A stretch of 64,000 bases of DNA, from assembly GCF_004359215.1 (NCBI RefSeq), contig NC_090613.1, positions 297,166 through 361,165 of the forward strand, read 5' to 3'. The DNA is from Bremia lactucae (taxonomy: Eukaryota; Oomycota; Peronosporomycetes; Peronosporales; Peronosporaceae). A program made the position numbers and the translations under genes. Of this stretch, positions 43,424 through 54,740 are shown piece by piece; position 1 is the first letter of the stretch, and every line of letters starts with the position of its first letter. The notes below the pieces were generated by a model that made no database searches, was not told the DNA's origin, and worked only from the letters and a program-made list of their open reading frames with translations.

Positions 43424-44361
43424 GTGCAATCCAATAGTGAAAATAATCCCACTGTTGCAACACTCACTACGAGTGTTCCGTCATCAACCTTAGTTGATGA
43501 CATAAAGAAAGCCTACACAGAAGATAATGACCTTCTATGTTTGATGGATCATTTAATGAATTCATCCGATAAATCTTTTTTTAAAGATTTACCGGCTTTA
43601 TATCGATCTTCATCCGATCGATACACAACACGCAACGGCTTACTGTACTACACAGCCGTTGCAGGCGACACTCCACGTGTCGTTCGTCCATGCTCACAAT
43701 AATTTGCGCTAGTGCTTCACGTCAGTGTCACGATGCACCGGCAAGTGGGCATCGTGGACGTGAGAGAAACTTATCTCACAGTAAGTCGCGACCTCTACTG
43801 GCCCAGCCAGTATTAGTTCTTGCGCAAGTACATTCGAGCTTGCGAGGTATGTCAACGGATGAAGCCTAGCCCTTCATCTCGTGCACCTCTCCAACCTCTA
43901 CCACTTCCGGCAGAATGTTGGCAGTCCGTATCTATGAACTTCGTCTTCGGATTTCCCGGAAACGAACACAAAAACAATGGAATCTTTGTTTTGGTAGACA
44001 GATTCAGCGAGATGGTACATGTTGTTGCAGTACCAGAGTCAATTACGGCTCCGAGCTGTGTCCGTGTCTTTATCGACACGGTATTCAAACTCCACGGTTT
44101 ACCCGTGAACTGGTCTCGGATAGAGATCCACGGTTTACGGCGGAGTTTTAGTAATCCGTGTTCCGATCTCTCGGAACGCGGCGTACTATGTCAACTTCTG
44201 ATCATCCGGAGACAGATGTTCAGACGGAACGCATAAATCGCGTCCTCGAAGAGATACTTCGAGGTTATCGTATACGAATTGGAGCGAGTTATTACCGATG
44301 GTCGAATTCGCCATCAACAATTCGGTACATGCGTCTACAACGCATAAAATGTTCTTCGTGA
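43424..44361 (+). pseudogene. Integrase of A5
   Basis: Tether SDRYTTRNGLLYYTAVAGDT (43424-43702), zinc-binding part frameshifted near 43700-43790, core MNFVFGFPGNEHKNNGIFVL (43820-44236; the first catalytic Asp is changed to Asn here), DRDPRFTAEF (43915-44151 frame) and DHPETDVQTERINRVLEEIL (44158-44361). Confidence 0.75.
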
Positions 44362-44639
44362 ATGGCCTACACCACGCATACCCACCAATTAGAGGTACCT
44401 TTTAGTTAAAGGGGGGGTGAACTCGCACGAGCAAAACCATTTCTGGTTCATGCTCACCACGCGTCGAAGTTACCAACCACGCGAGTGAGGTCGATATCGA
44501 AGCAATCGCCATCGAAAATGAGAGGCAGTGCGCACAAAGCGCACTGGAAAAAACAAAACAAATAAGTCAACAGAGGAATTTCTGCTGGCTAGAAAATCAG
44601 TAATTCGTTAAGTACAGGATTCCATTACTAACGCAGTGG

Positions 44640-45142
44640 GCCGTCAAAAATGGAACGCAGACAAACAAGGAGAGCTTATGTTCTTCTATTTAGAATTAAT
44701 GACCTAGTACTACTACTCTACGGTACACTTACCTAAGCGTGCAGTACGCGGTTTCTTCCGGGGACGGATCTGACCACCCTTTTCAAGAATCCCTAAAAGA
44801 TTTTTGTGGTCACGAACCAGATTCTCATGCTGAATCTGGAGATTCTCATGTCGGGTCCGAAGACCCTCGAAACCGCGATGAGCTGACGATAACTCATCAC
44901 GAAGAGCTGACGACAGCTCATCACAAAGGGCTGACGATAGCTCATCACGAAGAGCTGACGATAGCTCATCACGAAGAGCGTGATATTTCCGTTCGTACTC
45001 CAACACTGTGTACGCACTCTTTGAACGATTTTCCAACCATCGATATAGTGAGCTTGCACCGTCTGCTCCAACGAGTGACATTTACCGCGCTCGTGTTCAA
45101 GGTTCTATCCAATACATGGAGGTAGCGATCGAGTTTGTCGAT
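44640..45142 (-). pseudogene. aORF C-terminal part of A5, opposite the pol C-terminus
   Basis: Minus frame 44713-45081 encodes a coiled coil with ERKYHALRDELSSALRDELS and further copies of the eight-residue unit, then RTRHENLQIQHENLVRDHKN and GGQIRPRKKPRTARLGK. The plus strand carries the pol linker VSSGDGSDHPFQESLKDFCG and repeated EELTIAHH units (44739-45125). Both frames cross the 24-bp repeat at 44880-44975. The N-terminal two thirds are lost at the junction with family C. Confidence 0.7.
44880..44975. repeat. 24-bp tandem repeat, four copies, inside the pol/aORF overlap
   Basis: Units at 44880-44903, 44904-44927, 44928-44951 and 44952-44975, differing at few positions. One unit adds eight codons to both strands: an ELTIAHHE-type unit in pol and RDELSSAL in the aORF. 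Confidence 0.9.
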
Positions 45143-45740
45143 CAGGTCCCTGCTGGTGCGAAGACACCCAGCAAGAGGAATCCCTCCCCAAAGGGCGATG
45201 GCAAGAATTAGCATGCGAGACGCATGAGTTCTGCATCGACCACTGAGGGGTCGGGAAATGCAGGAGCGCAGTAGCGGCGGGATGCCCTAATGACGCGGAC
45301 TCTGAAGCTTCCCCTAAGTTCAGAGTTGTCGAACAAATTGGTAGCATAGTCCCCGAGGTCTCGAAATTTCGGACCTCAACCCTGCTGATCTATAGCGCTC
45401 GAGTACGGAACTATGACCATGTGATGACCCTCTTAGTGGATTCGGGTGCAAAACAAATTCTGTAAAACTCGCGACTCTAGAACAGAGACCGGCGGTGTTA
45501 AGTCGCTTTACCAGGATGGCAAGCGAGAAGAGGCGACAGATCGTTTAGCGAACGGCGCGCTCGTGTAGTCTGAGGGAGTTCAGGTAGAACTCGCCTTCAG
45601 CTTTAGTGACTTCTCTTGTAAAGAGAAGTTTACAGTGCTAAGTATGGAGCGTCCATACGACCTCATCCTAGGCATGCCATGGTTGGCAAGACACCAACCA
45701 TGGATAGACTGGCGTTCACGCACAGTTGCTAACTTTTCGC
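45143..45740 (+). pseudogene. Gag tail and protease of C1
   Basis: Gag end GAKTPSKRNPSPKGDGKN (45150-45209), then the protease with LLVDSGAK (about 45430-45453) as the catalytic box and SMERPYDLILGMPWLARHQP (about 45640-45700) as the flap-distal motif. Stops interrupt the frame. Confidence 0.65.
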
Positions 45741-46271
45741 AGAACACTGAAAAGGATATGCTCCTGCGAGAGGCCTTTGCAACTGATGTCGTGTAAAAAC
45801 ACAGTTGAGAGTTCGTTGACGGGATGTCAAACGTCACAGAATTCTTCCCAGAACCGTAAGCCGGGTGTAGCTGAAAGTGTACCGACTGGATGTCAGGTGA
45901 CACTAATTCCTACCCAGCTCGTGGAGACTAGAGTAGTGAAAAGGACGATGACAAGTAGTCATGTTCCGAATGTTCTGAACAGAGCCAAAGCCTGTGGCAG
46001 TAGACGGTGATCTGACAGGAAGTCGAGCGTCGCATGAACCGGCACAGTGCCTAGAGTCTGGTGCGGTTGTAAGAAATGCGTTAATCAGGAGAGAAACGGC
46101 ACCCGCTTCCCAGTCAAGTGTCGTGGTGACTCGAAGAACGAGTACCAGACAGATGAGGACGATCAAAGACACGTAATAAATGACCTTTGGATCGGCACCA
46201 ATTAAAGAGGACGAGCCTTTGAACGAGGTGTTCGAGGCCATCACAATATAGCGGAGGCATCCTCAGTTGAG

Positions 46272-47400
46272 TTGCTCCAGCATGTCTTCAAATCTGCCGA
46301 GGAGATAGTAAAACTCCCAGAGTGTCGCGGGATCTGCTCATTGCCGAAATTAAGGAAGGAAGATTCCGAAATAATCACACCAGTTCCAGAAGAGAACTTG
46401 GTGGACTGTTACTCGTCGTCCACAATGGACGAGAGCGTCCTAGAAACGGACAAAAAGAAACGATTCGCTGCTGAAGGTTGGGATGCTTTGAGAGACAGTG
46501 CGTTCTTCAAGTTCTGTGGAAACATCGCGATGTGTTCCCAGAAGAAGTGCCGAGTTACCTACCAGCAGATAGGGGCATCGAGCACGAAATTGATTTGGAA
46601 CCTGGCACCAAGTATTGTGTGACCAGGCAATGGCCGTTGCCGAAAGAACAAGTCGATTATATCGATGAGTTCTTCGACAAACGAGCCAAGGCGGGACATG
46701 TCCGTGACAGTAAATCTTCCCACTGCAGTCCGACCTTTCGTGTGCGCTAAGCCACAGGTGGATGAAGCGTGGTTCATGCTTACAAATAAGTTGAGCACGG
46801 CGACCATACCGGCGCAAACGCCAATCCCGTGGAAAGCTGTCTTGTGAAACTCCGTCAATTATCTTTTCCGCGTTGGATTTAAAGGATTGCTACTATAAGG
46901 TACTCATGCGAGAGTCCGACGTAGCCAAAACTGCAGTAAGCACCCCAAGCTGTATGCTTTGGGAGTGGCTTGTAATGCCCCATGTTTGAAAGAACGCACC
47001 AGCGACATTCAACCGAGAGTTGGCTCGTGCTGCATCAGCACGGTCTCTACGCGCCCCATTACTATGACGATGTATTTGTTCATAGTAGGGTAGAAGACGG
47101 GCTGAGTGAGTTAGAGTGACACAACCGTCATTTAGATGCTGTGCTGCAGATTTTGGGTAACACCCAATTGTACGTCACTTGCAAAAGTGCGTCGTTGGTG
47201 TCCCCGAGATACCTATGCTGGGCTGCATCTTGGGTACACATGGTGTACGAGCATACACAGACAAGGTAAAATCGGTAAAAGAATGGCCAATCCCACGACA
47301 TGTGAAGGATTTGCGCCAATTCCTAGGGCTTGCTAATTAGTTGCATAAGTATAGCAAGAATTGTGCAGAGCGGACTAAAGCCCTTGTCAGATCTCCTTAA
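46272..47400 (+). pseudogene. RT of C1
   Basis: Frames with MDESVLETDKKKRFAAEGWD (46272-46622), LPADRGIEHEIDLEPGTKYC (46478-46750), KLSTATIPAQTPIPWK and the box PHYYDDVFVHS (about 47057-47089). The YYDD active site is retained but several frameshifts are present. Confidence 0.75.
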
Positions 47401-47439
47401 AGGACGCAGAATGAGTTTGGTTAAAAGAACAAGAAGATG

Positions 47440-48135
47440 CTTTCACATCAATGAAGCAATCTCTTGTAGAGGCACCGGTCATGGCATTGCCAGACGCGGA
47501 TAAGTTCTTTAGCGTCGTCTGCGATGCAAGCAATTTTGCAATTGGCAGCGCGCTCTTGCAAAAGGATGACGGCGGCGTTGACCGTGTCATTTCTTATCAG
47601 TCCCGGCTTTTAAAAGCCGCGGGACTGAATAACTCTGTGAATGACACGGAGTTACTTGCAATATAGTATGCTCTTGTTAAGTTTCGAGTGCACCTATTGC
47701 GCACCGAACCATTTGTAGTTTATACGGATCACGCATCATTGCGGACCGCAATAACTCACCGCACCTCTCGCTAAAACTGGCAAGATGGCTTACATTCTTC
47801 TCTGAATTTAATTTTAAAGTTGAATACAAGCCCAGTAAGTCGAATGTCTTGGCTGACGCGTTGTCGCCCAGATCAGATTTCGAGGTAAGACACCAGAAAA
47901 GTGTGTCTAGTGCTAAAGGACAATCTGAGCCATCAATATTGGCAGCCATTAAGGCCTACCACGTAACGAGCTCGTTAGCCTCTGACATACAAGAGAGCTA
48001 TAGTCCTGACGAACATTGTCGCCTGCTGTTTATTCACTTCGGTGGACGAAAGGTACCCCTTCCGTCTTACCTGAAGGCTAAGCTAAATTGCTTTAGCCTC
48101 AGCGATCGCCTGTTATGGTATCAGCTGTCACCTTG
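47440..48135 (+). pseudogene. RNase H and tether of C1
   Basis: SVVCDASNFAIGSALLQKDD with DRVISYQSRLLKAAGLNNSV (47451-47666), then after a stop near 47665 FRVHLLRTEPFVVYTDHASL and VEYKPSKSNVLADALS-type end (about 47680-47870). The tether with AIKAYHVTSSLASDIQESYS follows (47849-48136). Confidence 0.75.
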
Positions 48136-48735
48136 AGAATAAATGTGCCTTACGACACAGATCTCAAGCTGATGATCCTCCATGAGCTCCATGATGCACC
48201 ACCGAGTGGTCATCTGGGCCGTGTAAAGACATTTCTAAACGTGTCAGAGGAATTTTGGTGGCCACAGGTGGCCAACTATATTAGCTTCTGCGAACAGTGT
48301 CAGCACGTAAAGCCTGCACCGTCCAGCAGTGCGCCATTAAAGCCGCTACCGATTCCAACGAATTGTTGGATGTCGGTAAGTCTGGACTTCATGTTTAGCA
48401 TGCCGCCTGATCATAAGGGTCGGACAGGGCTAGTCGTCTTTGTAGACAGACTGAGCAAGATGGTGCATTTAGCACCATGTAAGACATCGATCACAGGCAA
48501 GGAGGCAGCTCTCTTGTTCCTGGATCATGTTTACCGACTACACGGGATGCCCGAGTCCATAGTATCGGACCGGGGTCCACGTTTTACGTCTGGGTTTTGG
48601 CGTCATGTGTTCGAGCTGCTAGGTAGCAAGCTCCACATGTCGACCGCAGATCATCCCCAGACCGATGGCCAAACAGAACGTGCCAATCGGATCGTGGCGG
48701 ATGTCTTACGCACTATAGCAACTCCCAAAGATTAG
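48115..48735 (+). CDS. Integrase of C1, uninterrupted domain
   Basis: A 206-codon open frame covers the whole catalytic integrase. The zinc-binding part has LHELHDAPPSGHLGRVKTF and FCEQCQHVKP; the catalytic acidic residues are in SLDFMFSMPPDHKGR, SDRGPRFTSGFW and TDGQTERANRI. Part of a larger pol that is interrupted before and after it, so an active element is unlikely. It would insert double-stranded cDNA into the genome. Confidence 0.8.
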   Translation: MVSAVTLRINVPYDTDLKLMILHELHDAPPSGHLGRVKTFLNVSEEFWWPQVANYISFCEQCQHVKPAPSSSAPLKPLPIPTNCWMSVSLDFMFSMPPDHKGRTGLVVFVDRLSKMVHLAPCKTSITGKEAALLFLDHVYRLHGMPESIVSDRGPRFTSGFWRHVFELLGSKLHMSTADHPQTDGQTERANRIVADVLRTIATPKD

Positions 48736-48749
48736 AGCAAGCAATTGTA

Positions 48750-50090
48750 CTTTGTGGAGCTCGCTAAAAATAACAGTGTCCACGCCAGTACGGTGAGACA
48801 TCGTTTTCTATAAACGGACTGCTCCATCCTCGGATGCCAGTCTCGTTTGTGCGCGCCCGAGTTTTAGTGGGGGAGGGCCCCTCACTACGCTCGGTGCGAA
48901 AGAGGGACATAGCTTCGTCAATATGACGATGACCCGCGAGGGTATCATCTCAACGACGAAACTTGCCTTAGTGACCCTGCCGGGTTGGCAGTGGTCAGTA
49001 TGTAGTCACGGCAAGGAATGCATGTGCTCTCACACAATAGCGATGTTTCGTTGCTTACAACTACGTCCTACGAACGATTCCGGCGATGTCATAGGCGAGT
49101 TGAATGCTAAAAGCCTGAGCGAGGCTTAACACTTTGTGGATGAGCGATTAGCCATCCCACGAAAAGTCCGTGACCGTGGCGCAACGGCAAGCGCACAAGA
49201 TAAACAAAAGAATGCTGACTGAAATGGTCGCAAAAATAATGAATGCTTAAGTGTTCGACATAAAGTACTGTTAAGTACTGTTACTCTACCTAAAATCGCA
49301 ATTTTTGTACTACCTGGGGGTACTTAAAATTATTGCTACGTTACATTGGGCCATTTACTGTGGTCGAGAAGGTCAAAGACCTAAATTATAGGCTCACCCT
49401 CCCGCCATATATGAAGATGCACCCCGTCTTTTACGTGGGTCGTCTCAAACGGTATGTGGACCCAGATGAGGTCACATATTCCCATCAGTCTAAGGAGACT
49501 GTTGGTGACACCGACCATGGGTTCAGTATTAAACAGATGGGGGAAATGAGGAAGGCGAAAGACTTGCCTCCGACCTTCTCTTCCCATGAGAACGTAACGG
49601 ACTCGGAGAGCGAGAGATACCACGCGCGTAATACGGTTCCTCAGCATTAACTTCTTAAAGATGTCCAGCCGAAGTTTCAAGCGTTCGTAACCCTGACGAT
49701 TTTTCGCGCGAGCATCATGAAGCCGAGGTCAGTAGCAAGACTTGACCCTCGAAATCCCCAATGCGTCGTTCAGCAGCGCTTAATGCCTGCAACTGAACGA
49801 TCGCGGGAAAGGCAGCAGCGATTATGTGGGCAAAATCGCCACTCCTATCGAGCGCCGCCTGCACTGATTGGATGCGGATGGGAATCAACGCTTCCTTGCT
49901 AAAAGTTTGCTTGCCCACCGCTCCGTGAGGAAGAAGCATCAAATCCTCGTCCAGTGGAGAGGATACCCGAAAATTCACCATGTCTTGTCAAAGCCTTAAA
50001 GTTGACTTAGTGACAAACAAGCCGGGCTTGCATTCACGTCCCATACCATTAAGCACAGAGGTCTTTGTAACTAAGCCCTGTTTATCCTCT
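48750..50090 (+). pseudogene. Pol C-terminus of C1 with GPY/F module and chromodomain remnant
   Basis: YIGPFTVVEKVKDLNYRLTL and KMHPVFYVGRLKRYVDPDEV (49333-49650) form the GPY/F module. A chromodomain remnant KKHQILVQWRGYPKIHHV follows at about 49927-49981. The region 48750-49150 is decayed. Confidence 0.65.
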
Positions 50091-50111
50091 CCTCCTAATG
50101 GTTTACCGACC

Positions 50112-50671
50112 CTAGTTCTTCCCCAGTAGACCGCCCGGCCCCACTCGGCGTTTCCCGCACCGTACAGCTTTCTGGTATAAGGTGGGATTGATGCTTCGAG
50201 CTTTGCGCGAATTGCGCAACGGACAAGCCGGGCGCAAGTGCTTAGTGCTTTCTCGCATATAACATCTACGATGTTTGAATGCTATTCCACAGCTTTTCTT
50301 CTCCTTACTAATAGACAAATCTGATGCGCTCGACGGGCTTTCCAATATTTCTGCGTACCAACGCGAGAGGACTTAAAGTCGAACTCAGCGCGTAACCCCA
50401 TGGCAATTGCCGCTTCTAAAGTAACGGGATGAGATTGGTACAATTCCGTTTGGGCAACCCCCGCATTAAGGTCTTCCATTATGAACGAATAATTTAACCA
50501 CTTCTTGCCCTCGGCCTTGATGTATAGCGGCAAAAAGAGCTCTTAACTCCTGGGCGTAGTCTCCTAGGATCGGTCTACCCTGACGAGCCGCTAAATATCG
50601 TGATCGTGTGCGAGAAATCTGATTAGATGGGACAAACATGCTAGTCAGATGATGTTTTGGCAAATCACACC
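50112..50671 (-). pseudogene. Family-C gag, C-terminal half (inverted piece)
   Basis: Minus frames: VGCDLPKHHLTSMFVPSNQI, SRYLAARQGRPILGDYAQEL (50466-50684), then VAQTELYQSHPVTLEAAIAM and GLRAEFDFKSSRVGTQKYWK (50282-50533). This is a typical oomycete gypsy gag core. Its N-terminal half is found at 51815-52080 on the plus strand, consistent with an inversion between them. Confidence 0.75.
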
Positions 50672-51300
50672 CCACGAGAGGCAAGGTAAACCTGCCTACT
50701 TGGACGAGCGGTGCAACTTATAGGGTGCACCAACTAAGTACCTGTTTTCAATCCTGTCACATGCCATAACCAGTTTGTCAAACTAGGTCTCGCAGCCTAC
50801 GATTTGCACATTCTGTATGAATGCTCCCGAAGCGTAAAACTAAAAGGAGTTGCATCCTTAGCACGCGTCCAAGTGTAACATCGATGCCAAAAACGCATCG
50901 ATGAAGAATTCGTTTTTGTTGTCACCAAACTGTGAAGTCTGGATGAGTGACGACGGGATCTTATACCGCTCGTTGGTCATATACCGTTCGTTGGTCATAG
51001 CAGACCAACGAACCAAGTTGCCCTTTGCAGGCAACCAAGACTCTTTTCGGGAGCGAACCGCAACGAATTGCGGTCTCCGTTCCTTTGGTTAATGCTAAGT
51101 TGCAGACTAACATTCTGTTGAAGTGATCTTTACAATCCTTCGTTCCTGGTGGTACATTTTAGCATTCCCGGTACGGGGGCTCTTTAGATCGGAGTCATTA
51201 CAAGATGACTCCTCATCAATATAGTCCGAGGAATGGAACATCTTGGAGATTAATATCTGATCTCTCTCGTCTTAACCCACCGTTTTATGACAAAATTGCT
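50672..51300 (-). pseudogene. Family-B-type aORF fragment (inverted piece)
   Basis: The minus strand aligns to the B1 and B3 aORF: an acidic part near 51200, the block before WLPSK (about 51020), and a core ending in a SCLSWG-type stretch at 50672-50700. It stops exactly where the gag fragment starts. The continuation (a CCFKGAGHAP equivalent) is at 52081 on the plus strand. Confidence 0.65.
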
Positions 51301-51814
51301 CAGATAAAGATCTGGAGGCCAAAATTATATTTAAATGAAATTAGAGTAAGGTCGTAATATTAAATATAGTTCAGTTCCCCGTTTGATCTAAAACCGTCAA
51401 ATGCGTTACTAAGGCTTGCCAATGATCTGTGATAGTACAAAGCCGCATGTACACACTCGCAAGCATAGATATCGCTCAGGTCTACGAACCATTGGTCCCT
51501 TGAACTAGGATTCATTAAGTTATACGAGCTTGTACGACTTACGAAGTTGTTAAACTTCTTAAGACTATAGAACTAAGCGACTCTTTAAGTATAGAGGAGC
51601 GAAGTAGCTTCGCTACACCTGGAAGCACTCGCAGGCAATTTACACTTGATAATTAATTAAATTTAGCCTCTTCTGGCATGGATATCTTCCCCAAACTTTC
51701 AAAGCGAAACGAGTAGCATATAAGAAGCTCAGAACTTTGTATGGGCTCGATCACATAGATCACAACCTTTCCCAGGCCCAGATGTTCTTGATGCAAGGCC
51801 TAAAGACTTAATAT
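51301..51814. other. Leader or LTR-like DNA 5' of family-C gag
   Basis: About 500 bp, AT-rich, no coding signal. Its position directly before the family-C gag start suggests a decayed LTR or leader of family C, but I see no second copy in the window to define LTR ends. Confidence 0.4.
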
Positions 51815-52080
51815 GAATCCTCTCTTATCGGGCAGCAAAGGATCACTTAGCGGAACTCGGTACAATCCTGTACCTGATCCGGAGCCTAAGGCTCGCCCTC
51901 TTGCTGTCAGTGTTAACACATATGAGGGCAAAGAGGAAGGAAATCTCCTTTTCTGGATTAAATAAACGAAAACGTCCATAGCCTCCGTCATGGCTATATT
52001 TAAGCTCGGTAGGAAAGCGAGTAAGTAAGCACTCACATGTAGCACGTCTAAAGACGTCGCACTTCCCGCGTCTCCTGCTG
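51815..52080 (+). pseudogene. Family-C gag, N-terminal half
   Basis: Starts [20 protein letters not shown] at 51815, then [20 protein letters not shown], the hallmark start of the gag core, with a stop and small gap near 51962, then FKLGRKASK and ALTCSTSKDVALPAS ending at the inversion breakpoint near 52080. Confidence 0.7.
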
Positions 52081-52226
52081 CTTTAGGGTGAAGCCCATGC
52101 CCCTAGAATTGCGTACTCCCTTAGAGACTCTCACTGGAGGACGTGCATCTCTTCTGAGAAGCGCGAAGGGATTGATAGCTTACAATTCTTTTACGAGCTC
52201 ACGAAGCGCTCGTTTTCCCAAGGTTT
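52081..52226 (+). pseudogene. Family-B-type aORF fragment, distal half
   Basis: Begins with the equivalent of the CCFKGAGHAP block and carries EKREGIDSLQFFYELTKRSF (about 52155-52214), homologous to EMREGIENLQSYYER in B3 and EMRDAIDALQSIYKR in A3. It ends at the B3 3' LTR. This diverged copy conserves the protein motif. Confidence 0.65.
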
Positions 52227-52231
52227 TTTTG

Positions 52232-52743
52232 TGTAACAAGGCACATTTCACTAGTGCTGACCAGTACTAGTTAATCATACACTGATTACAGTGTAGGATA
52301 GGTGCCTCGAAGCTTCACGTACACAAAGGTACCGAGGACGATTTCTTAAGAAGCTAAGGGTCTTCAGAGTAAAGGTCTAGACTAAGGCCTTAGAATAGAG
52401 AAAAGGTAAGACTGTATTAATCTATTCACATTCCTACGAAACGATCTTCTACTTACTACTGAACCTATTATATTAATAAGTAACAAGGTATGGCACCTTC
52501 TTGCGCACCGCACAATCGTGTCTTAAACCGATTGGCGGGGTTGATTTAAACTTAAATCAACCAATCAATAGAACTAATGTCTAATTGCATCAATATTACC
52601 AAATTTGGTATTAATGGAACTATTGAAGTCAAAATTAATAAAGATAATAATTTTAAACTTCTTCATTTATTTCCTCTCATAGGAAATATTATTTCCTATT
52701 CCTCCTATAGGATATAATACTTGTGTAACGGGACCCCGTTACA
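52232..52743 (-). repeat. Family-B 3' LTR of B3
   Basis: A 512-bp LTR, TGTAACAAGGCA to ACCCCGTTACA. It contains the stem-loop-like CTAGTGCTGACCAGTACTAG near its left end (52251-52270). Reference copy for family B. Confidence 0.88.
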
Positions 52744-52889
52744 CTCACCACCACTTAACCAACAGTCACCATAGTGACTGATGTAGGGTGAAACGATATA
52801 CTATTATGTCTTTCCCTTTAATTTTTGTATGTTGATTTTAACAATAATTCCGATTTTATTTTCATAAATTGATTTTGACCGAAATCAAC

Positions 52890-54621
52890 ATGGCGACTAA
52901 TAAGTCTGTGCGCGTGGCCCGTGAGGCCGCAAAGCTGACAGCTGCACGGTACAGTGCAGCTGTTGGTAATGAAATTTATCAATGGACGCTAATACGTCTA
53001 CTGCGGGGAATACGTCACCTACTCCCATTGGAGGTGACGATGACAAGTCATCTGCTACACCGACTGTAGGTGAGTGGACCAAGTCACCGGCATCGCCGGA
53101 CTCAGTGTCTACTGTAAAGGCCGCTGGATCACCCGGGGCCGAGTCCGTTAAGCCTTCAGGTTCTAACGTGACAACTAGAGGGGTGATGACGAGGTTATTC
53201 GACTCGTCGAACCTCTTTGGTGAGGAGTCATCATCCGATGACTCCGTGAGCGATGACCACTCTGGTAACGTTAGCATGCGTCACCCAGAAAATTAAGTGG
53301 TCGCGAGGGGAAGAGTGCTGCTGGTGGTGATAGTTTGCATCACCAGGAAGGGAGTGATTCTAGAGATCGCTCCAAGGGCTAAGTTAACGTTGACGTTAAC
53401 ATGAGCCAACACGAGAGGGATCGCAATACGTTGCGGTTCGCTCCTGAAAATCGGCCTTGGTTGCCCTCTAGGAGAAACCTCATTCGTTGGTCTGTATGAA
53501 CAACGATCGATGTCATATTCCGCTATTCAACTCATCCAGGTTTCACATGCCCGGTGAGGATGAGACGAAATTCCTCACCGATGCCTTTTCCGGCATCGGT
53601 GGTACTCCTCTAAGCTGACAAAGGATGTCAAACCTTTGCGCTAAACTTCGACAGCTTTTATACAGCATGTACAAAAATAGGCCGTGAGGTCTGGCTTGAC
53701 AAGCTAAATGCTTTCCGTGAGCGGTTCGAGAAACAGACCGTAGTCGGTGCATGATATAAGCTGTACTGTTTGTCTTAGGAGACAGGGATTCCTTGCCTCT
53801 CGTGGGGGGACCCATGCTCCTGCTGTTTTAAGGGTGCAGGTCATGCCCCAAAAGAAAGCATATTTCTTAAAGATCTTCATTGGAGAACGCTCATCTCTTA
53901 CGAGATGCGTGAAGGGATTGAGAACCTCCAATCCTATTACGAGCGCGGAAAGCGCTCGTTCTCCGATGGACCTTCTGTCAAGGAGGATGGGGCTGTTCGT
54001 ACTGCAAGACGAAACCTGGAACGTCCAACATCAATTGGGAACGAGGCTCCTAGCTATCATGTGAGGGTGGATACCCTCGCCAACGAACGAGATATCTCGT
54101 TCGAACTCTATTTACCTCTGGGTGGTTCGAAAAGCTTTCAACAAGAAAATGCTTCTCACCACTCGAATCCGTCAATGGATGTGGAGGGGGGGGGTCGGGT
54201 TCGCCTCGTTTGACGAACCCGAATCAACATCATGATTCGGATCACGCCCTTTATTTTTTGAGAAAGGATTCTGATCACGAGCGATCCCGTCGCCGCGAGT
54301 TAGCGGTGATGGCTAATAATGTTTCTCGTGACCAGTTGGTAGATTAAAATTGTGTGCAGGTTGCGACGGATCAACTGGCGAACGAGAGGACACATCAGTT
54401 CCTTCAAAACGAGATGGTGACAGCTCGTCAGAAGATCATTCCCTTGGAGAAAAAATGAGTGGATCGTCTGATTCAAGACAATCAGAGTCGGTACCGAGAA
54501 GATACGGCTTTGGCTCGGAACCATGAAGCTTTGGTGAATGCCCTAGACTGTTCCGGTGAAATCCGGAACCGGAAGAAGTCTCGTACTGATGGTACGGCGG
54601 AGACGCTGAACATAAGACGTA
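52890..54621 (+). pseudogene. aORF of family-B element B3
   Basis: Start MATNKSVRVAREAAKLTAAR at 52890, 147 bp from the LTR. Then, after a frameshift, PTVGEWTKSPASPDSVSTVK and LFGEESSSDDSVSDDHSGNV (52982-53296), a block near 53297-53480, the core FEKQTVVGA with CLSWGDPC (about 53730-53815), EMREGIENLQSYYER and SFSDGPSVKEDG (53905-54213 frame), helical DRLIQDNQSRYREDTALARN, and the basic IRNRKKSRTDGT tail (54459-54621). The most complete family-B copy. Product not recognised. Confidence 0.68.
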
Positions 54622-54740
54622 GGATGCGTACGCATACTAAGAGGCAGCTCGATCGTGTACACATTGCCTTGGCGATGTAGTACACGAAACGGGCCGATAG
54701 ACCTGGGTAGTAATTTATTACTGCCTACATTCGTCACTAC
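53985..54740 (-). pseudogene. GPY/F module and chromodomain of B3 pol
   Basis: KLLPRSIGPFRVLHRQGNVY and HPTSYV (54543-54737), then the chromodomain RYLVRWRGYPPSHDS with a TAG inside it and EPRSQLMLDVPGFVLQYEQ (about 53990-54105). It lies opposite the aORF. Confidence 0.68.

Larger units (their letters stand above)
40685..45142 (+). mobile_element. Family-A element A5, truncated at both ends
   Basis: Plus-strand copy from within gag to within the aORF. It contains gag end, protease, shortened linker, RT, RNase H, integrase and pol C-terminus. It is cut at 45142/45143, where family-C sequence starts abruptly. Neither LTR is seen. Confidence 0.82.
45143..50090 (+). mobile_element. Family-C Ty3/gypsy chromovirus C1, LTRs not seen
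   Basis: A third family, distant from A and B, on the plus strand. Order: gag tail, protease, RT, RNase H, integrase, GPY/F, chromodomain. The integrase frame is intact, so it may be younger than the flanking elements. It begins abruptly inside A5 and ends near the inverted gag fragment at 50112. No aORF of its own is recognised. Confidence 0.8.

Noticed and set aside
45580..46244. Minus-strand frames opposite family-C protease and linker
   Set aside because: No conservation with any aORF block; treated as chance open frames.
49715..49981. Minus-strand 88-codon frame
   Set aside because: It is the shadow of the family-C chromodomain and linker on the plus strand.
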